Positions 1 through 11,405 of a DNA stretch of 64,000 nucleotides are shown in pieces. Source of the DNA: Megaustenia siamemsis. Lineage: Eukaryota > Mollusca > Gastropoda > Stylommatophora > Ariophantidae. The position numbers and the translations under genes were made by a program. The first letter of the stretch is position 1; every line of letters begins with the position of its first letter. The notes beneath the pieces were generated by a model. That model was not told where the DNA came from. It searched no databases and saw nothing but the letters and a program-made list of their open reading frames with translations. Location: NCBI GenBank assembly GCA_032433765.1, contig JAVIAB010000059.1:56517103-56581102 (forward strand). The letters run 5' to 3'.

Positions 1-395
1 TGAAGCTTTCTTGACATGAAACTCTACAACATAAGATTATGTTTTATGGCAAAGCTGATTAGTTCACGTCTCGTTTTTGCGCAATGAAAATTTTTATTTT
101 ATTTTTTCCCGATGGTTGTTGCTTTCAAATACTGAACTTATGTCTGGAGATCTTCCCTCAACTGATTCGTTGATAGGTCAGTGCGTAAGTCAGTGCAGCT
201 TGAGACTGACACTGGAGATTGTTTTATGGGAAAGAAAGAAAGAAACAAACAAACAAACAAGCAAACAAACAAAAAGAAAGAAAGAAAGAAGGAAAGAAAA
301 AAAGAAAGCTGTGTGGGGTGTTGATTAGATTATAAAAAAAAAACATGTTGATGGTCAACAAAATGAGCGATATTTCATAAAAGTGTAAAGAAATT
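1..395. other. No gene seen; A-rich flank
   Basis: I see no gene here. Positions 231-305 are a purine-rich run of GAAA and CAAA units just upstream of the long TTTC array. The short open frames look like chance. Confidence 0.5.
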
Positions 396-402
396 TTGTT
401 TG

Positions 403-1035
<633 letters not shown>

Positions 1036-1514
1036 TTCTTTCATGTTTTTTTTCCCTTTCTTCATACTTTCTGTAAATTTTCTACAAACTAAACATGTCT
1101 AATTTTCATCATTGTCTAGTCCCTGCCGTTTGTATCTACTTTGATTTTTCCGAGATATCGATAAATTAACGCTGAGTTATGTAACACTTTTGGAACAACC
1201 CGTCATAAATGACGGTTAAATTTAGCCGGAAATTAAAGAATAGCTGCATATTGGGATTTACTATTAGAAACATTATTGATTCATCTGGTGCCTCATAAGA
1301 GCACTTTTGTATAATGAACGGTTAATGGAAAATGTCGGTAGTTAGTAATGACCATAGGAAATACTGACTTTCCTATTTTCCGCACTGGTTCCTATTGTAA
1401 TGACTTCATAATTTTCTGACATTCTTTCAGGAGTTTTCATTACGTGAGTGGTAGACTGATGGAATTGCTTTCTGTGGATGATGAGATCTCAAAAATTGTT
1501 TCTTGGAATGTGAA
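1036..1514. other. Unassigned non-coding stretch
   Basis: AT-rich sequence without an open frame, RNA gene or repeat that I recognise. It separates the TTTC array from the first LINE fragment. Confidence 0.4.
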
Positions 1515-1996
1515 GTCATCATCATCAAGCGCCTAGCCTGCTGACGTGGGTGATCATGTCTCTCCCCAACTGTTGATCTCTACAGTTATTTATCATTTCC
1601 TTTGTTGACTTTCTGCTAAGCCAAGTAAACATTCTTAAGATGTCTGGTATCATTTCTCTTTGCTTCCCTCTGTCTCTTCGTCCCTCAGTTTTCCCAGTTG
1701 TCACAATTTATTCCAGCTGTTCTCTTCTCATTACATGGCCAAAAAAATGATGATTGTTTCGCCCTAATATTGGAAATTAGCTCTCTTTTTGCTTTGGCCT
1801 CTTTCAGATCGTTTCATTACTCCTTTTAGCCGTCCATGGTATTCTCAACATTCTTCTGTAAAACCAAATTTCTATAGCATCCATAGATTTTCTTGTTTGT
1901 TGTCCCATTGTCTATGATTCACATCCATATGTTAAGACTGGCTCTACACAACATTTAAGAACTCTTTTTCTTGTTTCTGCTGTGTGATATTCATAG
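1515..1996 (-). mobile_element. LINE-d 3' fragment (non-LTR retrotransposon)
   Basis: Read on the minus strand this is the decayed C-terminal end of a LINE reverse transcriptase, including the FGHVMRREQLEYIVTTGK type motif just before the 3' end. The same segment recurs at 7172-7770 and 33782-34015. The 3' end is a short ATG-triplet tail, seen as catcatcatc at 1518. Stops and frameshifts make it a dead 5'-truncated copy. Confidence 0.75.
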
Positions 1997-1999
1997 ACA

Positions 2000-2730
2000 A
2001 AAGTAATGAAAAATCACATTTGATTAGAAGACAATATATACCTTGAAGAAAAAGAAAGAAGTAGATCCTTTTGTAAACCTTGGAAGCTACATGGATGAAG
2101 GAAACACAAAGAAAGAAATATAATCAGAATAGCAAAGGCAACAATGACTTTCAGAAGCTTTGATAAAATATTGAAATAAAAATTACGAAGCACAAAAACA
2201 AAGCTCAAGATTATCAAATCAAATGTATTATCTAGTCTTACTTAAGCATGTAAGAGTTGAAAACAACTAAAGAAATAGAAAATAAATTGGATGCATTTGA
2301 AAATAAGTGCCTGAGGAAGATAGTTCGTATATCGTGGAATGAATTCAAGAGTCGTGTAGACATGACAGAAATGATGAAGCATCCAAAAAATTGCACGTAT
2401 AATCAAGAGAAGAAGGTGGTCATATGTTGGCTATGTGATGAGAAGAGGCAACAAGAGGAGAATGTCAAAGTAGACCCTCAAATGGGAACCAGAAGGTACA
2501 AGAAAAAGAGACCGACCTAGAGAAACACCAAAAGTAACATTGAGGCGAGGGGCTACAACAGCAGGCATCAGCTCTCTCACCGAGATTGGACGACGCCAAG
2601 AATAGAGCCGTGTGGCGAGATACAATGTGGGTCCTGTGTAAGGTCTAAACTTCATAACAAAGACTGACGGACACAAGTCTACAATTTGTGCCCTATGTGT
2701 CGTCTTCTGCTCGAGAGAACAATGGACAGA
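2000..2730 (+). mobile_element. LINE-a 3' fragment
   Basis: The conceptual translation has LINE C-terminal signatures such as LDAFENKCLRKIVRISW (frame 2257-2520), preceded by a frame-broken FVNLGSYMDEGN region. It ends in the family-specific 3' sequence CCCTATG...GCTCGAGAGAACAATGGACAG and runs straight into a GACA microsatellite. The same 3' end occurs at 17005, 30560, 39355 and 43890. It is 5'-truncated and degenerate. Confidence 0.8.
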
Positions 2731-2985
2731 CAGACAGAATGACGCACGGTCGGGTGGACAGATGGGTGTATGGATAGACAGACAGACAGACAGGACAGAC
2801 AGCTAGACAGACACAGACAGACACAGATAGACACAGATAGACACATAAAGACAGACAGACGGACATAGACAGACAGACAGACATGACAGATAGGACAGAC
2901 AGATAGACAGACACAGACAGACAGACACAGACAGGCAGATATAGACAGACGTAGACAGACGGACACAGACAGACAGATTATTACT
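2724..2985. repeat. (GACA/GATA)n microsatellite at LINE-a tail
   Basis: Tetranucleotide array with GACA, GATA and variants directly continuous with the LINE-a 3' end. It is best read as the expanded tail of that retrotransposon. Open frames on the minus strand (Cys/Leu/Ser/Val strings) are repeat artefacts. Confidence 0.92.
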
Positions 2986-3074
2986 TTCATGAAATGCTAT
3001 ATTTTCAGAATACTATGTCTTAGAATGTTACATTGAATAATTGTTTTCTTTCACAGAATATATTTTTGGATAGT

Positions 3075-3131
3075 GGCTCTTTCTTCTTCTGCTTCTTCTG
3101 CTTCTTCTGCTTCTTCTTCTTCTTCTTCACT
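3075..3131. repeat. Short (CTTCTG)/(TTC)n tract
   Basis: About 57 bp of TTC and CTTCTG units at the 3' boundary of the following antisense LINE-like fragment. It may be that fragment's tail. Confidence 0.75.
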
Positions 3132-3480
3132 GCTTAGTCTACTCACTGAAATGTCGAGGGAGATACAATGTTCCTATTCTCACCCTTCTCACAGTTTCAA
3201 CCACTGCCAACTGATGACCTTTCTTTTGTGTAATCGGTCCATCTTACTCTGGGTCTGCCCTCTTGCTCTTCTCTCTTCTCACCTTTTAATATATGCTTTA
3301 TGTAAGATATCTCTCGGCATTCTTTCTAGATGGGTAAACACATTTATTTGTAGTTTCTGAAAGGAGCTTAGGATTGATCTAATGTCTACCTTCTCTCTTA
3401 TAATATCATTTCTGATTCTGCCTTTTCTGGTCATTCCATACCCATTTCTGTGCTGATAAGCTTCCTTTTATATGTGTAAT
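3132..3480 (-). mobile_element. Antisense LINE-g-like fragment
   Basis: On the minus strand it resembles the basic, Arg/Lys-rich C-terminus of a LINE polymerase (GRPRSK-type motif), similar in layout to 19630-20080 and 31935-32050. It is heavily decayed, so family assignment is tentative. Confidence 0.45.
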
Positions 3481-3624
3481 GGTAAGTGGTTATGTTTAGT
3501 AGTCACAGCACAAGATGGGAATGAACATACTATGTAAAATAGTGTTCTATGTGATTATAGGTACTGTCTTAGGTTGAAGTATAAGTAATAGTAAAATGCC
3601 ATTGCGTATGTGGAATAATATTAA

Positions 3625-3776
3625 CGTACACTTCTGATCATATAACATAACATTAACATACACTTCTGACCGTATAACATAATATTAACATACACTTCTG
3701 ATCGTATAACATAATATTAACATACACTTTGAACACATAACATAGAATTAACATACACTTATAAACATATAACATA
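3625..3776. repeat. 32-bp satellite, first block
   Basis: Degenerate units of the form cacttctgatcgtataac followed by ataatattaacata. The same family resumes at 4103-4262, 4985-5160 and 5200-5335. SINE-2 and LINE-e have been inserted into what was one array. Confidence 0.85.
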
Positions 3777-4102
3777 AAGGTAAAGGTAAAATACGAGACT
3801 TGAACCGGCGTCTTAGCACGCGAGTATACACCCATATGTGCTCGGCCGCCTATCTAGAAATGTTCGGATATTTCTGTATAGTGTCGCCTCAAGCATCGAA
3901 ACTCAAATGCGAAGCGACATTCCTCACCTTCCCAGGGTGACACCCTGGTACCCATTTCAGCCAACGGCTGGGGCGACCGTGGGGGTATTTATTTTCCAAA
4001 CACGAGTACAATTCACACTGCTCCCAGCGGGAATCGAACACGGGTTGTCCGAACGTCGGTAGTCCAGTTGGGTTGTTTTCCCTACTAGGCTACCGATGCC
4101 CC
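3777..4102 (-). mobile_element. SINE-2, tRNA-derived
   Basis: On the minus strand the element starts GGGGGCATCGGTAGCCTAGT, with a pol III A box (TAGCCTAGTAGG) and a B box (GTGTTCGATTCCC), then a body and an AAAGGTAAAGGTAAAA-type tail. It interrupts the 32-bp satellite and is flanked by near-identical catataacata sequences that fit a TSD, although the satellite itself is similar. The frame at 3838-4062 is incidental. Confidence 0.75.
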
Positions 4103-4262
4103 CATATAACATATAACATAAAATTAACATACACTTATATACTTATAACAAAAAATTAAAATACACTTCTGATCGTATAACATAATATTAACATACACTT
4201 CTGATCGTATAACATAATATTAACATACACTTCTGATCGTATAACATAATATTAATATAGAC
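4103..4262. repeat. 32-bp satellite, second block
   Basis: Continuation of the array interrupted by SINE-2: about five units of the ataacataatattaacata type with the cacttctgatcgt half-unit. Confidence 0.85.
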
Positions 4263-4271
4263 TTTTGAAAA

Positions 4272-4979
4272 TATCATCATCATGTGCCGTGCCGGTTGGC
4301 GTTGGCGATCATGTCCTTCCACAATCTTCTATCCTCAGTGCATCGTATGAGTTCTGATGTTGACTGTTTTCCGTGCCATGACACTAAACTATCCAGTATT
4401 TTCTCTCTTTGTCGTCCGCGATCCCTCTTTCCTTTTATTTTTGCCAGTTGTAACCAAGTATTCCTCTTCTCATGATGTGCCCAAAAAATATTGATTGCTT
4501 CTTTCTGATGTTTTTTTAAGAGCTCCTTTTTTGTGTTGACCTCTTTGAGAACTTTCTCATTGGTCTTTTTAGCTATCCAGGGAACTTTCAACATTCTTCT
4601 GAGAAATCCCATCTCTGTGGCCTCTAATCGTCTTTTCATTTGTTTGTCTATTGTCCATGATTCGCTTCTATAGGTCAGAATTGGTTCTATATAGTATCGA
4701 TGAACTCTCTTTCTTATTTCTATTGACATAGATTTGTTGAATAAGATATTTTTCATTTTCTGAAATGCTATTTTGGCCTGAGCTATTCTGCTTTTTATTC
4801 CTGTGTTGCATCTTCCATCTGATGTTATCACTATCCTCAAGTATTTCAAACGTTGCACTTGTTTCAGATTTGTCTTGTATATTTTTATGCTGCATGATGG
4901 TGATGATTGTTGAGAAATTAAACATAACAGAAAAAAATGAACTTGAAAAAATTTGAAACTATAGAATACAATTAACATT
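4272..4979 (-). mobile_element. LINE-e 3' fragment with open C-terminal frame
   Basis: The minus strand carries a long open frame (4280-4999, 239 codons) matching the C-terminal part of a LINE reverse transcriptase. It has LKYLRIVITSDGRCN (the usual YLG..ITSDG box), then YYIEPILTYRSESWTIDK (the LLYGSETW box), and a basic tail ending near DRRLWKDMIANANRHGT. The catalytic palm motifs are missing, so this is a 5'-truncated copy that cannot act alone. The 3' end is an ATG-triplet tail (atcatcatcatg at 4275). The N-terminal part of the frame runs into satellite and is not LINE-derived. Related copies lie at 6470 and 58790. Confidence 0.88.
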
Positions 4980-4984
4980 AACTT

Positions 4985-5160
4985 TTGAAAGTATAACATA
5001 ATACTAACATGAGCCTGTGCAGGTGGAACATAATATTAACATGAGCCTGTGCAGGTGGAACATAATATTAACATGAGCCTGTGCAGGTGGAACATAATAT
5101 TAACATGCGCCTGTGCAGGTGGAACATAATATTAACATGAGCCTCTGCACGTAGATCCTA
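4985..5160. repeat. 32-bp satellite, third block (5 units)
   Basis: Five units with an exact 32-bp period (gagcctgtgcagg at 5011, 5043 and 5075, then variants at 5107 and 5139) sharing ataatattaacat with the blocks upstream. More degenerate units follow to about 5335. Confidence 0.93.
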
Positions 5161-5335
5161 ACAATATTATGCCGCTGCGTGCTTGGTATAATATTAATAT
5201 AGTATTGCATATGTGGCATGATAATAACATGCACTCTGAACATTTATCATAAAATTAATATACACATAAACATAAAACATAAAATTAACATACACTTATA
5301 ACATATAGCATAATATTAACATACTCTCTGCATGT
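5161..5335. repeat. Degenerate tail of 32-bp satellite
   Basis: Diverged units (ataatattaacata, cataaaattaacatac) continue the satellite. Nothing else is seen. Confidence 0.65.
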
Positions 5336-5494
5336 TTTGTACTCTTTTTATGATCATAGTTTAAAAGAATAAATACTGCAGTCATAGGTCCATTCACAAA
5401 TATAACAATGAAGATTAGTAACTCTTTGTTTCTACATGCATTAGCTCTTAATGGGAGACGGGAGAGGAGGTGAAGCGAAAGCATTAACAAAAAC

Positions 5495-5948
5495 TGTTAG
5501 GTAATGTATGAAGAAATAAAACCATTAGGTAATGTTGTATGAAGAAGTAAAACTGTTAGACAATGTTGTATGAAGAAATAAAACCATTAGGTAATGTTGT
5601 ATGAAGAAGTAAAACTGTTAGACAATGTTGTATGAAGAAGTAAAACTGTTAGACAATGTTGTATGAAGAGGCAAAACTGTTAGACAATGTTGTATGAAGA
5701 AGCAAAACTTACAGACAATGTTGTATGAAGAAGCAAAACTTACAGACAATGTTGTATGAAGAAGCAAAACTTACAGACAATGTTGTATGAAGAAGCAAAA
5801 CTTACAGACAATGTTGTATGAAGAAGCAAAACTTACAGACAATGTTGTATGAAGAAGCAAAACTTACAGACAATGTTGTATGAAGAAGCAAAACTTACAG
5901 ACAATGTTGTATGAAGAGGCAAAACTTACAGACAATGTTGTATGAAAA
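5495..5948. repeat. 31-bp tandem repeat, about 14 units
   Basis: Units of 31 bp (acagacaatgttgtatgaag plus aagcaaaactt) with an early variant block (gttagacaatg) and a late homogeneous block. Successive copies, for example 5715 and 5746, are 31 bp apart. Confidence 0.95.
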
Positions 5949-6465
5949 AACAACTGGGACTTGAAGTACTTGTGATCAATCGATGTTATCATTGGGGGCT
6001 ACATTTAAAATGAAGATAACATGAGAGCTGTTCCGATAGAAATTAAAACAAATCGTTTCCTAATATGTAGACAATGAATATGAAACAGCTAAGTCTGTCT
6101 GAAAAAAAAACCCCAGATAAACTCGTTTATGGTTTGGAGGAAGACGGAATCAAATAAACAATTTCCGACAACATTCCTGCAGTGGTGCGGACTTACAATA
6201 CGAATGCTATAAACGTAGCCGAAATAAAAAAATAAAATGACAACTCTGTGTACGCTCCATGTCACACGTCAATAAAACAAGAAAAGACTAGATGGGATTA
6301 TGGGTGGAGGATTCTTAATCAGTCTCGTACATCTGGCGAATTGCAACATAATATTGAGGAATAAGGCAATGAGTTGCACTACAAGCAGGATTATCTTTTC
6401 AATAAAATATAGAGTTGAAATAAATAATTGGATCAACCGTGGGTACTTATTACTGTATGTTATAG
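5949..6465. other. Unassigned stretch
   Basis: No supported gene or repeat. Short frames on both strands here (for example 6269-6661 minus) partly overlap the neighbouring LINE-e fragment and look incidental. Confidence 0.4.
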
Positions 6466-6469
6466 GTAA

Positions 6470-6650
6470 CATGCAAAAACAAGGAAAGCGAGGTCGCTGG
6501 CGACAAAGATAGAAAATACTAGATAGCTTGGTTTCAATGGCATAGGAAAAGGTCGACAAAAGAATTGATACCATGCACTGCGGATAGAAGATTGTGGAAG
6601 GACATGATCGCCTACGCAAACCGATATAATACATAATGATGATGATAAAT
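6470..6650 (+). mobile_element. LINE-e 3' terminal fragment
   Basis: Plus-strand copy of the last 150 bp of LINE-e (RKRGRWRQR region, KILDSLVS, WKDMIA-like end, frame broken) followed by an ATG-triplet tail at about 6636. It is a short 5'-truncated insertion. Confidence 0.82.
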
Positions 6651-6683
6651 ACAAGTTTCACACATGAATGAGAAAAAATGTAA

Positions 6684-6931
6684 AGTAAAGTACCCCCGTC
6701 ACGCCAAGTGGCGTAAAGGGAATATGGTGTTAGTGACCATAAATTTTACAGACCTTCGACACATGATTTTTGGGGTAATGTGGTCGGTATTACGCCCGTG
6801 CCGCTTTACTTTCCCAGAAAAAAACCCATTACCCATTAAATGCTGGGTGAACCCAAAGCCGTCGGTTGGAATCGAACCCTACATCTTGTACATTGTCCAA
6901 TTCACTAACCACTGAGCTATCGCGGCTCCCA
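6684..6931 (-). mobile_element. SINE-1, tRNA-derived, full-length copy
   Basis: On the minus strand it starts GGGAGCCGCGATAGCTCAGT, with an A box (TAGCTCAGTGG) and a B box (GGTTCGATTCC), followed by a body containing GGTTCACCCAGC. It ends in the tail CACTTGGCGTGACGGGGGTAC. About 248 bp. Other copies lie at 16240, 38463, 44895, 46886 and 62766. Transcription would be by RNA polymerase III and mobility would depend on a LINE. Confidence 0.85.
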
Positions 6932-7171
6932 TGAATGAGAAAGATAACTGTTAAAGTTTACAGTACTGTACTTTTTGCACATACGTATTTGTTCTTATGT
7001 TTGGTTCATAGACGGGAACATGCTTATATGTGTATGGAAAGAATCTGAATATTGCTTGGACACATGTCACATGACATGTGGCTTCCATATATATGTTTGT
7101 AAATTCTTACAATGTCAGCTAACTTTGAAAGTGTTCCACTCCATTGGTGCCTCACACACTTCCCTGTAACA

Positions 7172-7775
7172 GATTATCATCATCATCATGTACCATGGCT
7201 GCTGACATAGGTGATCATGTCTCTCCACACCTTTCGATCTCGACAATTATTTGTCATTTCTGTTGTTGACCTTCTGCCAAGCCATTCTCTTAGGCTGTCT
7301 GGTATTTTTTCTCTTTGCTTCCCTCTATCTCTTAGTACCACAATTTTCCCAGTTGTCACAATATATTCCAACTGTTCCCTTCTCATTACATGGCCAAAAA
7401 ATCATGATTTTTTTCTTTCTAATATATGAAATTAGCTCTCTTTTTGCTTTGGCCTCGTTCAGAACGTGTTCATTACTCTTTTTAGCTGTCCTTGGTTTTC
7501 TCAAAATTGCTTCTGTATAATCACATTTTTACAACTTCCAGTGGTTTACTTGTCTGCTGCCCTTTTGACAGTGCTTCTCATCCATATGTTAAGATTGGTT
7601 CTATATCAGATTTAATAACTTGTTCTCTTGTTTTTATTGTTAAATATGTATTTCACAGTATCTTCCTCATTTTTTTTTAAGCTGCTTTTTGCATGAGCTA
7701 TTCTGCATCTCACCTCTGTTGTACATTACCATGTAAGGTTAACATTGTTCCCAGATATTTCAATGCATTTACCTG
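7172..7775 (-). mobile_element. LINE-d 3' fragment
   Basis: Minus-strand frame 7186-7386 ends in a LINE-like C-terminus (MRREQLEYIVTTGKIVV, then DRKVWRDMITYVSSHGT). The sequence upstream continues the RT C-terminal region in broken frames. The tail is atcatcatcatg at 7171. Homologous to 1515-1996 and 33782-34015. Confidence 0.85.
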
Positions 7776-7855
7776 TTTTAATATTGCTCCATGTGTCTTT
7801 ATTGTACATTGCGAGGTTGTCTTTTTATTTGTTGTTACCATATTTTCTATGTGAA

Positions 7856-8100
7856 GCCATCACCGTGGCTTCGTGGTTAGAGTGTTCATTATTGATCAGA
7901 CGTGTCCTGGTTCAGTTCCGAGATCTGGTATTATTTTTCAATCAACAAAGCTTCGATATTTTATCAACCCTGTAATAAAAGTAGGTACTAAAGATTTTTC
8001 TGGTGAAAATTGATTTATTTGTGTGTGTTTGTTGTTCTTGATGAAGGCATTGAGCCGAAACGTCGTTCAAGTTTGTGTTGTCCATAAATTACGTAAAGCT
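7856..8100 (+). mobile_element. tRNA-like SINE head with body
   Basis: Plus-strand tRNA-like sequence with an A-box-like GTGGCTTCGTGGTTAGAGTG and a B-box-like GTCCTGGTTCAGTTCC spaced as in tRNA, then a body with GAGCCGAAACGTCG. It probably represents another tRNA-derived SINE. It is not called a functional tRNA because the stems are poorly paired. Confidence 0.55.
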
Positions 8101-8167
8101 TTAACAGTACCTTTATTTTTTTCTGTTTTTTTATTCATTTTTCCTTGAAGTTCAGAAATCGCTTTAG

Positions 8168-8351
8168 CGGAGTGAGAGGTTCTCATGAGTCTGAGAGTGA
8201 GAGGTTCTCATGAGTCTGAGAGTGAGAGGTTCTCATGAGTCTGAGAGTGAGAGGTTCTCATGAGTCTGAGAGTGAGAGGTTCTCATGAGTCTGAGAGTGA
8301 GAGGTTCTCATGAGTCTGAGAGTGAGAGGTTCTCATGAGTCTGAGAGTGAG
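8168..8351. repeat. 25-bp tandem repeat, about 7 units
   Basis: Exact 25-bp period of gagaggttctcatgagtctg plus agagt. Each unit contains the short palindromic segment TCTCATGAG. Confidence 0.95.
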
Positions 8352-8464
8352 ACACGTTCATTTGTGTTCCTTATCTTCTAGAACCAATGTCCTGTACTCG
8401 GAACGTTGCGATAATAAGCGTCTGGCTCGCAATATTGCACATGACGCTTCTACTTTTTCTCTCA

Positions 8465-8470
8465 AACTCT

Positions 8471-8566
<96 letters not shown>

Positions 8567-8572
8567 TCTCTT

Positions 8573-8652
<80 letters not shown>
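8465..8652. repeat. (CT)n microsatellite, 3' tail of LINE-f
   Basis: A dinucleotide CT array with TTTC interruptions. On the minus strand it is an AG array following the LINE-f 3' end GAGTCTTGATCGCAG. A second LINE-f copy at 20640-20744 has the same AG tail, so the microsatellite is the retrotransposon tail. Confidence 0.92.
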
Positions 8653-9145
8653 GCGATCAAGACTCAATCACAATCAGAGTAGGATTCCAAACTCTCTCAT
8701 GAAGACAGCTGTCTGTTTAAGCGAATCGATTGCCCCATATAGTTTCTCCTCCAGGGAGCTGGGCGTGGACCACATTGCACGTCTCAGGTCTGTGTACTGA
8801 GGGCAATCCTGTAGAACATGTTTTGTAGTCATATTGTCCAGTGTACAGTGGCATAGGCTGAATGTACCTATTTTGAAATTGGTGAATTCCTCATTCTATT
8901 GTGGCCAGTGCATAGGCGAAGTATGATGACTTGATCCCTCCTTGATAGTTGGTAGTATCCGTCACTCTCGTTAAGCTTTGGGTGTTCACGTTTTCATTTT
9001 TCATGGAACTGACCCTTGAGGATGGATTTGGCTTCATCATAACTGAGCGGATGGTTCTCTTGTGGTAATCTTCCTCCCTCTTTAGCTAATTTGTCTGCGC
9101 GTTCGTTCCCGTGTATTTTACAGTATGAAGGTAAACTCTCAATTA
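8653..9145 (-). mobile_element. LINE-f C-terminal fragment (RNase H-type region)
   Basis: The minus-strand translation in broken frames reads NERADKLAKEGG (RNase H C-terminal box), then HVLQDCPQYTDLRRAMW (the Cys-containing C-terminal box seen after RNase H in several LINE clades), then SLKQTAVFMREFGILL before the AG tail. It has frameshifts and stops and is not functional. Confidence 0.78.
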
Positions 9146-9299
9146 AGTTTCCTGTTCTTTCTATTTTATTTTAGAGGCAAGGCCCGACAATAACAGAGCT
9201 AGAAGCTGTCAGTGACTCACTGCTGATGAATTGCGTCGGGATCGGTGGACCAGAACCTTTCAGGCCCTGCTCCACCTTTTCCAAATGCCACTAGACAAA

Positions 9300-9760
9300 G
9301 ACTAGCTGGTCATGTTGAGCCAAGCGAATAGGGATCGAAAAAGGAAGACAACCCGGTGCACACAGATGTCGTGCTGATGTCGTATGTGTTGGGCTAAACG
9401 AGTAAAGATCAAAGAGGGAAGGCAACCCGGTGCACACAGATGTCGTGCTGATGTCGCATGTGTTGGGCTAAACGAGTAGGGATCAAAGAGGGAAGGCAAC
9501 CCGGTGCACACAGATGTCGTGCTGATGTCGTATGTGTTGGGCTAAACGAGTAAAGATAAAAAAGGGAAGGCAACTTGGTGCTCAAAGATGTCGTGCTGAT
9601 GTCCGATGTGTTGGTCCAAACGAGTAGGGATCAAAGAGGGAATTAACCCGGTGCTCAAAGATGCCGTATCAATGTCGGATGTGTGGGCCAAACGGCGCAA
9701 AAAAAACCCACAATACAACGTATCAACGCCCATTTGACGAACATTTAAAGACGGTACTGA
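9300..9760. repeat. About 74-bp tandem repeat derived from a dispersed element
   Basis: About five units around caacccggtgcacacagatg with a period near 74 bp. A single diverged copy of the same unit, followed by the same GACGCAAA and AACGTCC-type flank, occurs at 37670-37830. The array therefore looks like local amplification of part of a LINE-like repeat. Confidence 0.85.
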
Positions 9761-10100
9761 AGAAGGATATCAATTCCATTGGTAGTATTGGGATGAACGC
9801 TGCAAAGAAAGAATAGTTCATTCTATCATTGGAATTAATCCCCTGCCATCGACAATTCCTCACATCAGCTTCCTCTCATGTTGGAACATCTGGCCAAAAC
9901 ACGCTGGGGCGGTTACCAAATTCTGTTGACATGGTCGCCTCCCTTTAATACCCTAATCCTACTTTAAGAAACTGCAGAAGCTGATGAGACACCCACTTAT
10001 CATTAATCTCAACTGTAAACATATTACATCTATCTCTTCCGTTTCTCTTTTTCTTAATTGGGTTTCTCCTGTGTTCAATTTAGTCGTCATATCATCCCCA
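9761..10100. other. Unassigned stretch
   Basis: No gene or RNA recognised between the 74-bp and 42-bp arrays. Confidence 0.4.
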
Positions 10101-10102
10101 TT

Positions 10103-10605
10103 GTGCATCAAACAAAACTTTAGAAAGTTCAGATCATTCCGATTGTGCATCAAACAAACCTCCAGAAAGTTGAGATCATCCCCATTGTACATCAAACAAA
10201 CCTCCAGAAAGTTGAGATCTTCCCAAATTGCACATCAAACAAACCTCCAGAAAGTTGAGATCCTCCCCATTGTACATCAAACAAACCTCCAGAAAGTTGA
10301 GATCATCCCCATTGCACATCAAACAAACCTCCAGAAAGTTGAGATCATCCCCATTGTACATCAAACAAACCTCCAGAAAGTTGAGATCATCCCCATTGTA
10401 CATCAAACAAACCTCCAGAAAGTTGAGACCATCCCCATTGCACATCAAACAAACCTCCAGAAAGTTGAGATCATCCCCATTGCACATCAAACAAACCTCA
10501 AGAAAGTTGAGACCATCCCCATTGCACATCAAACAAACCTCCAGAAAGTTGAGACCATCCCCATTGCACATCAAACAAACCTTTAGAAAATTGAGATCAG
10601 CTTCT
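10103..10605. repeat. 42-bp minisatellite, 12 units
   Basis: Units of 42 bp (catcaaacaaacctccagaa, agttgagatcatccccattg and two more bases). Because 42 is divisible by three, frames stay open on both strands (9984-10586, 10228-10665, 10176-10622). I regard these as artefacts. Confidence 0.96.
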
Positions 10606-10609
10606 AACA

Positions 10610-11050
10610 TCTCCCCCCCCACCCCCCCACCCTACCCCCCTCTCCCCCAAGTATGTAGCTCCTGACGCTCCAAGTGATCGCCACTGCTACCACACGATAG
10701 CGAACGCACTGAAGATGACTTCTGTACATGCTCGTCAAGCTGAAAGGCGAGGTGAAACACCCCCGTACTCGTGAATCTCAACATTGGTTCATTATCATGT
10801 TGATTCTGTTTTTTTCCCCATCTTCTTGATTCATTTTCCCGTGTTGAATAAAAAAGCAATGAATGGAGATGAGATACTCCCGTTCTGGTGAATCTCATCG
10901 TCAGCTGATCATCATGTTCTGTCTATCTTTTTCTCATCTTCTAGATTTATATTCTTATGTTTAACAAAAAAAAAAAAACTATGAGTAGGGATGAGGCACT
11001 CCAGTCCTGCCCGTGAATAACATAATGAAAGTTTGCTACCACTTCCGCTT
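10610..11050. repeat. C-rich tract and about 125-bp degenerate triplication
   Basis: A C-rich run at 10611-10648 is followed by three diverged copies of a block containing gatgagatactcccgttctg and a region of Ts or As (about 10745, 10870 and 10990). Confidence 0.6.
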
Positions 11051-11063
11051 CATCTGCTGATGA

Positions 11064-11146
11064 ATGCATCTTTCTATACACAAAACGTTCAACAAAGAGA
11101 TGAAAATGGAACATATGATGATGATGATGATGATGCTGACGACGAC

Positions 11147-11189
<43 letters not shown>

Positions 11190-11248
11190 AATTTAGCATT
11201 TTATACTCAAAACGTTGAACAAAGAGATGAAAATCAAACATATGATGC

Positions 11249-11316
<68 letters not shown>

Positions 11317-11405
11317 CTGATGATGCTGCTGACGATGATGATGATGATGATGATGATGATGAATTTATCATTTTATACACAAAACGCAGAACAAAGAGAT
11401 GAAAA
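11064..11405. repeat. Composite (GAT)n array with duplicated flank
   Basis: GAT/GAC triplet tracts at 11115-11187 and 11243-11361 are separated by copies of acaaaacgttcaacaaagag (about 11079, 11207 and 11378). The block of flank plus triplets is therefore itself duplicated. The poly-Asp and poly-Met frames are artefacts. Confidence 0.93.

Noticed and set aside
4985..5948. CRISPR-like array (32-bp and 31-bp repeats)
   Set aside because: Units are contiguous without unique spacers, the host is eukaryotic, and no cas genes exist.
6900..6931. Genuine tRNA gene on the minus strand
   Set aside because: A and B boxes are present, but the stems do not pair well and the same unit recurs with a common body at several loci, so it is a SINE head. 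The same applies to 3777, 7856, 21333, 34385, 47100 and 63000.
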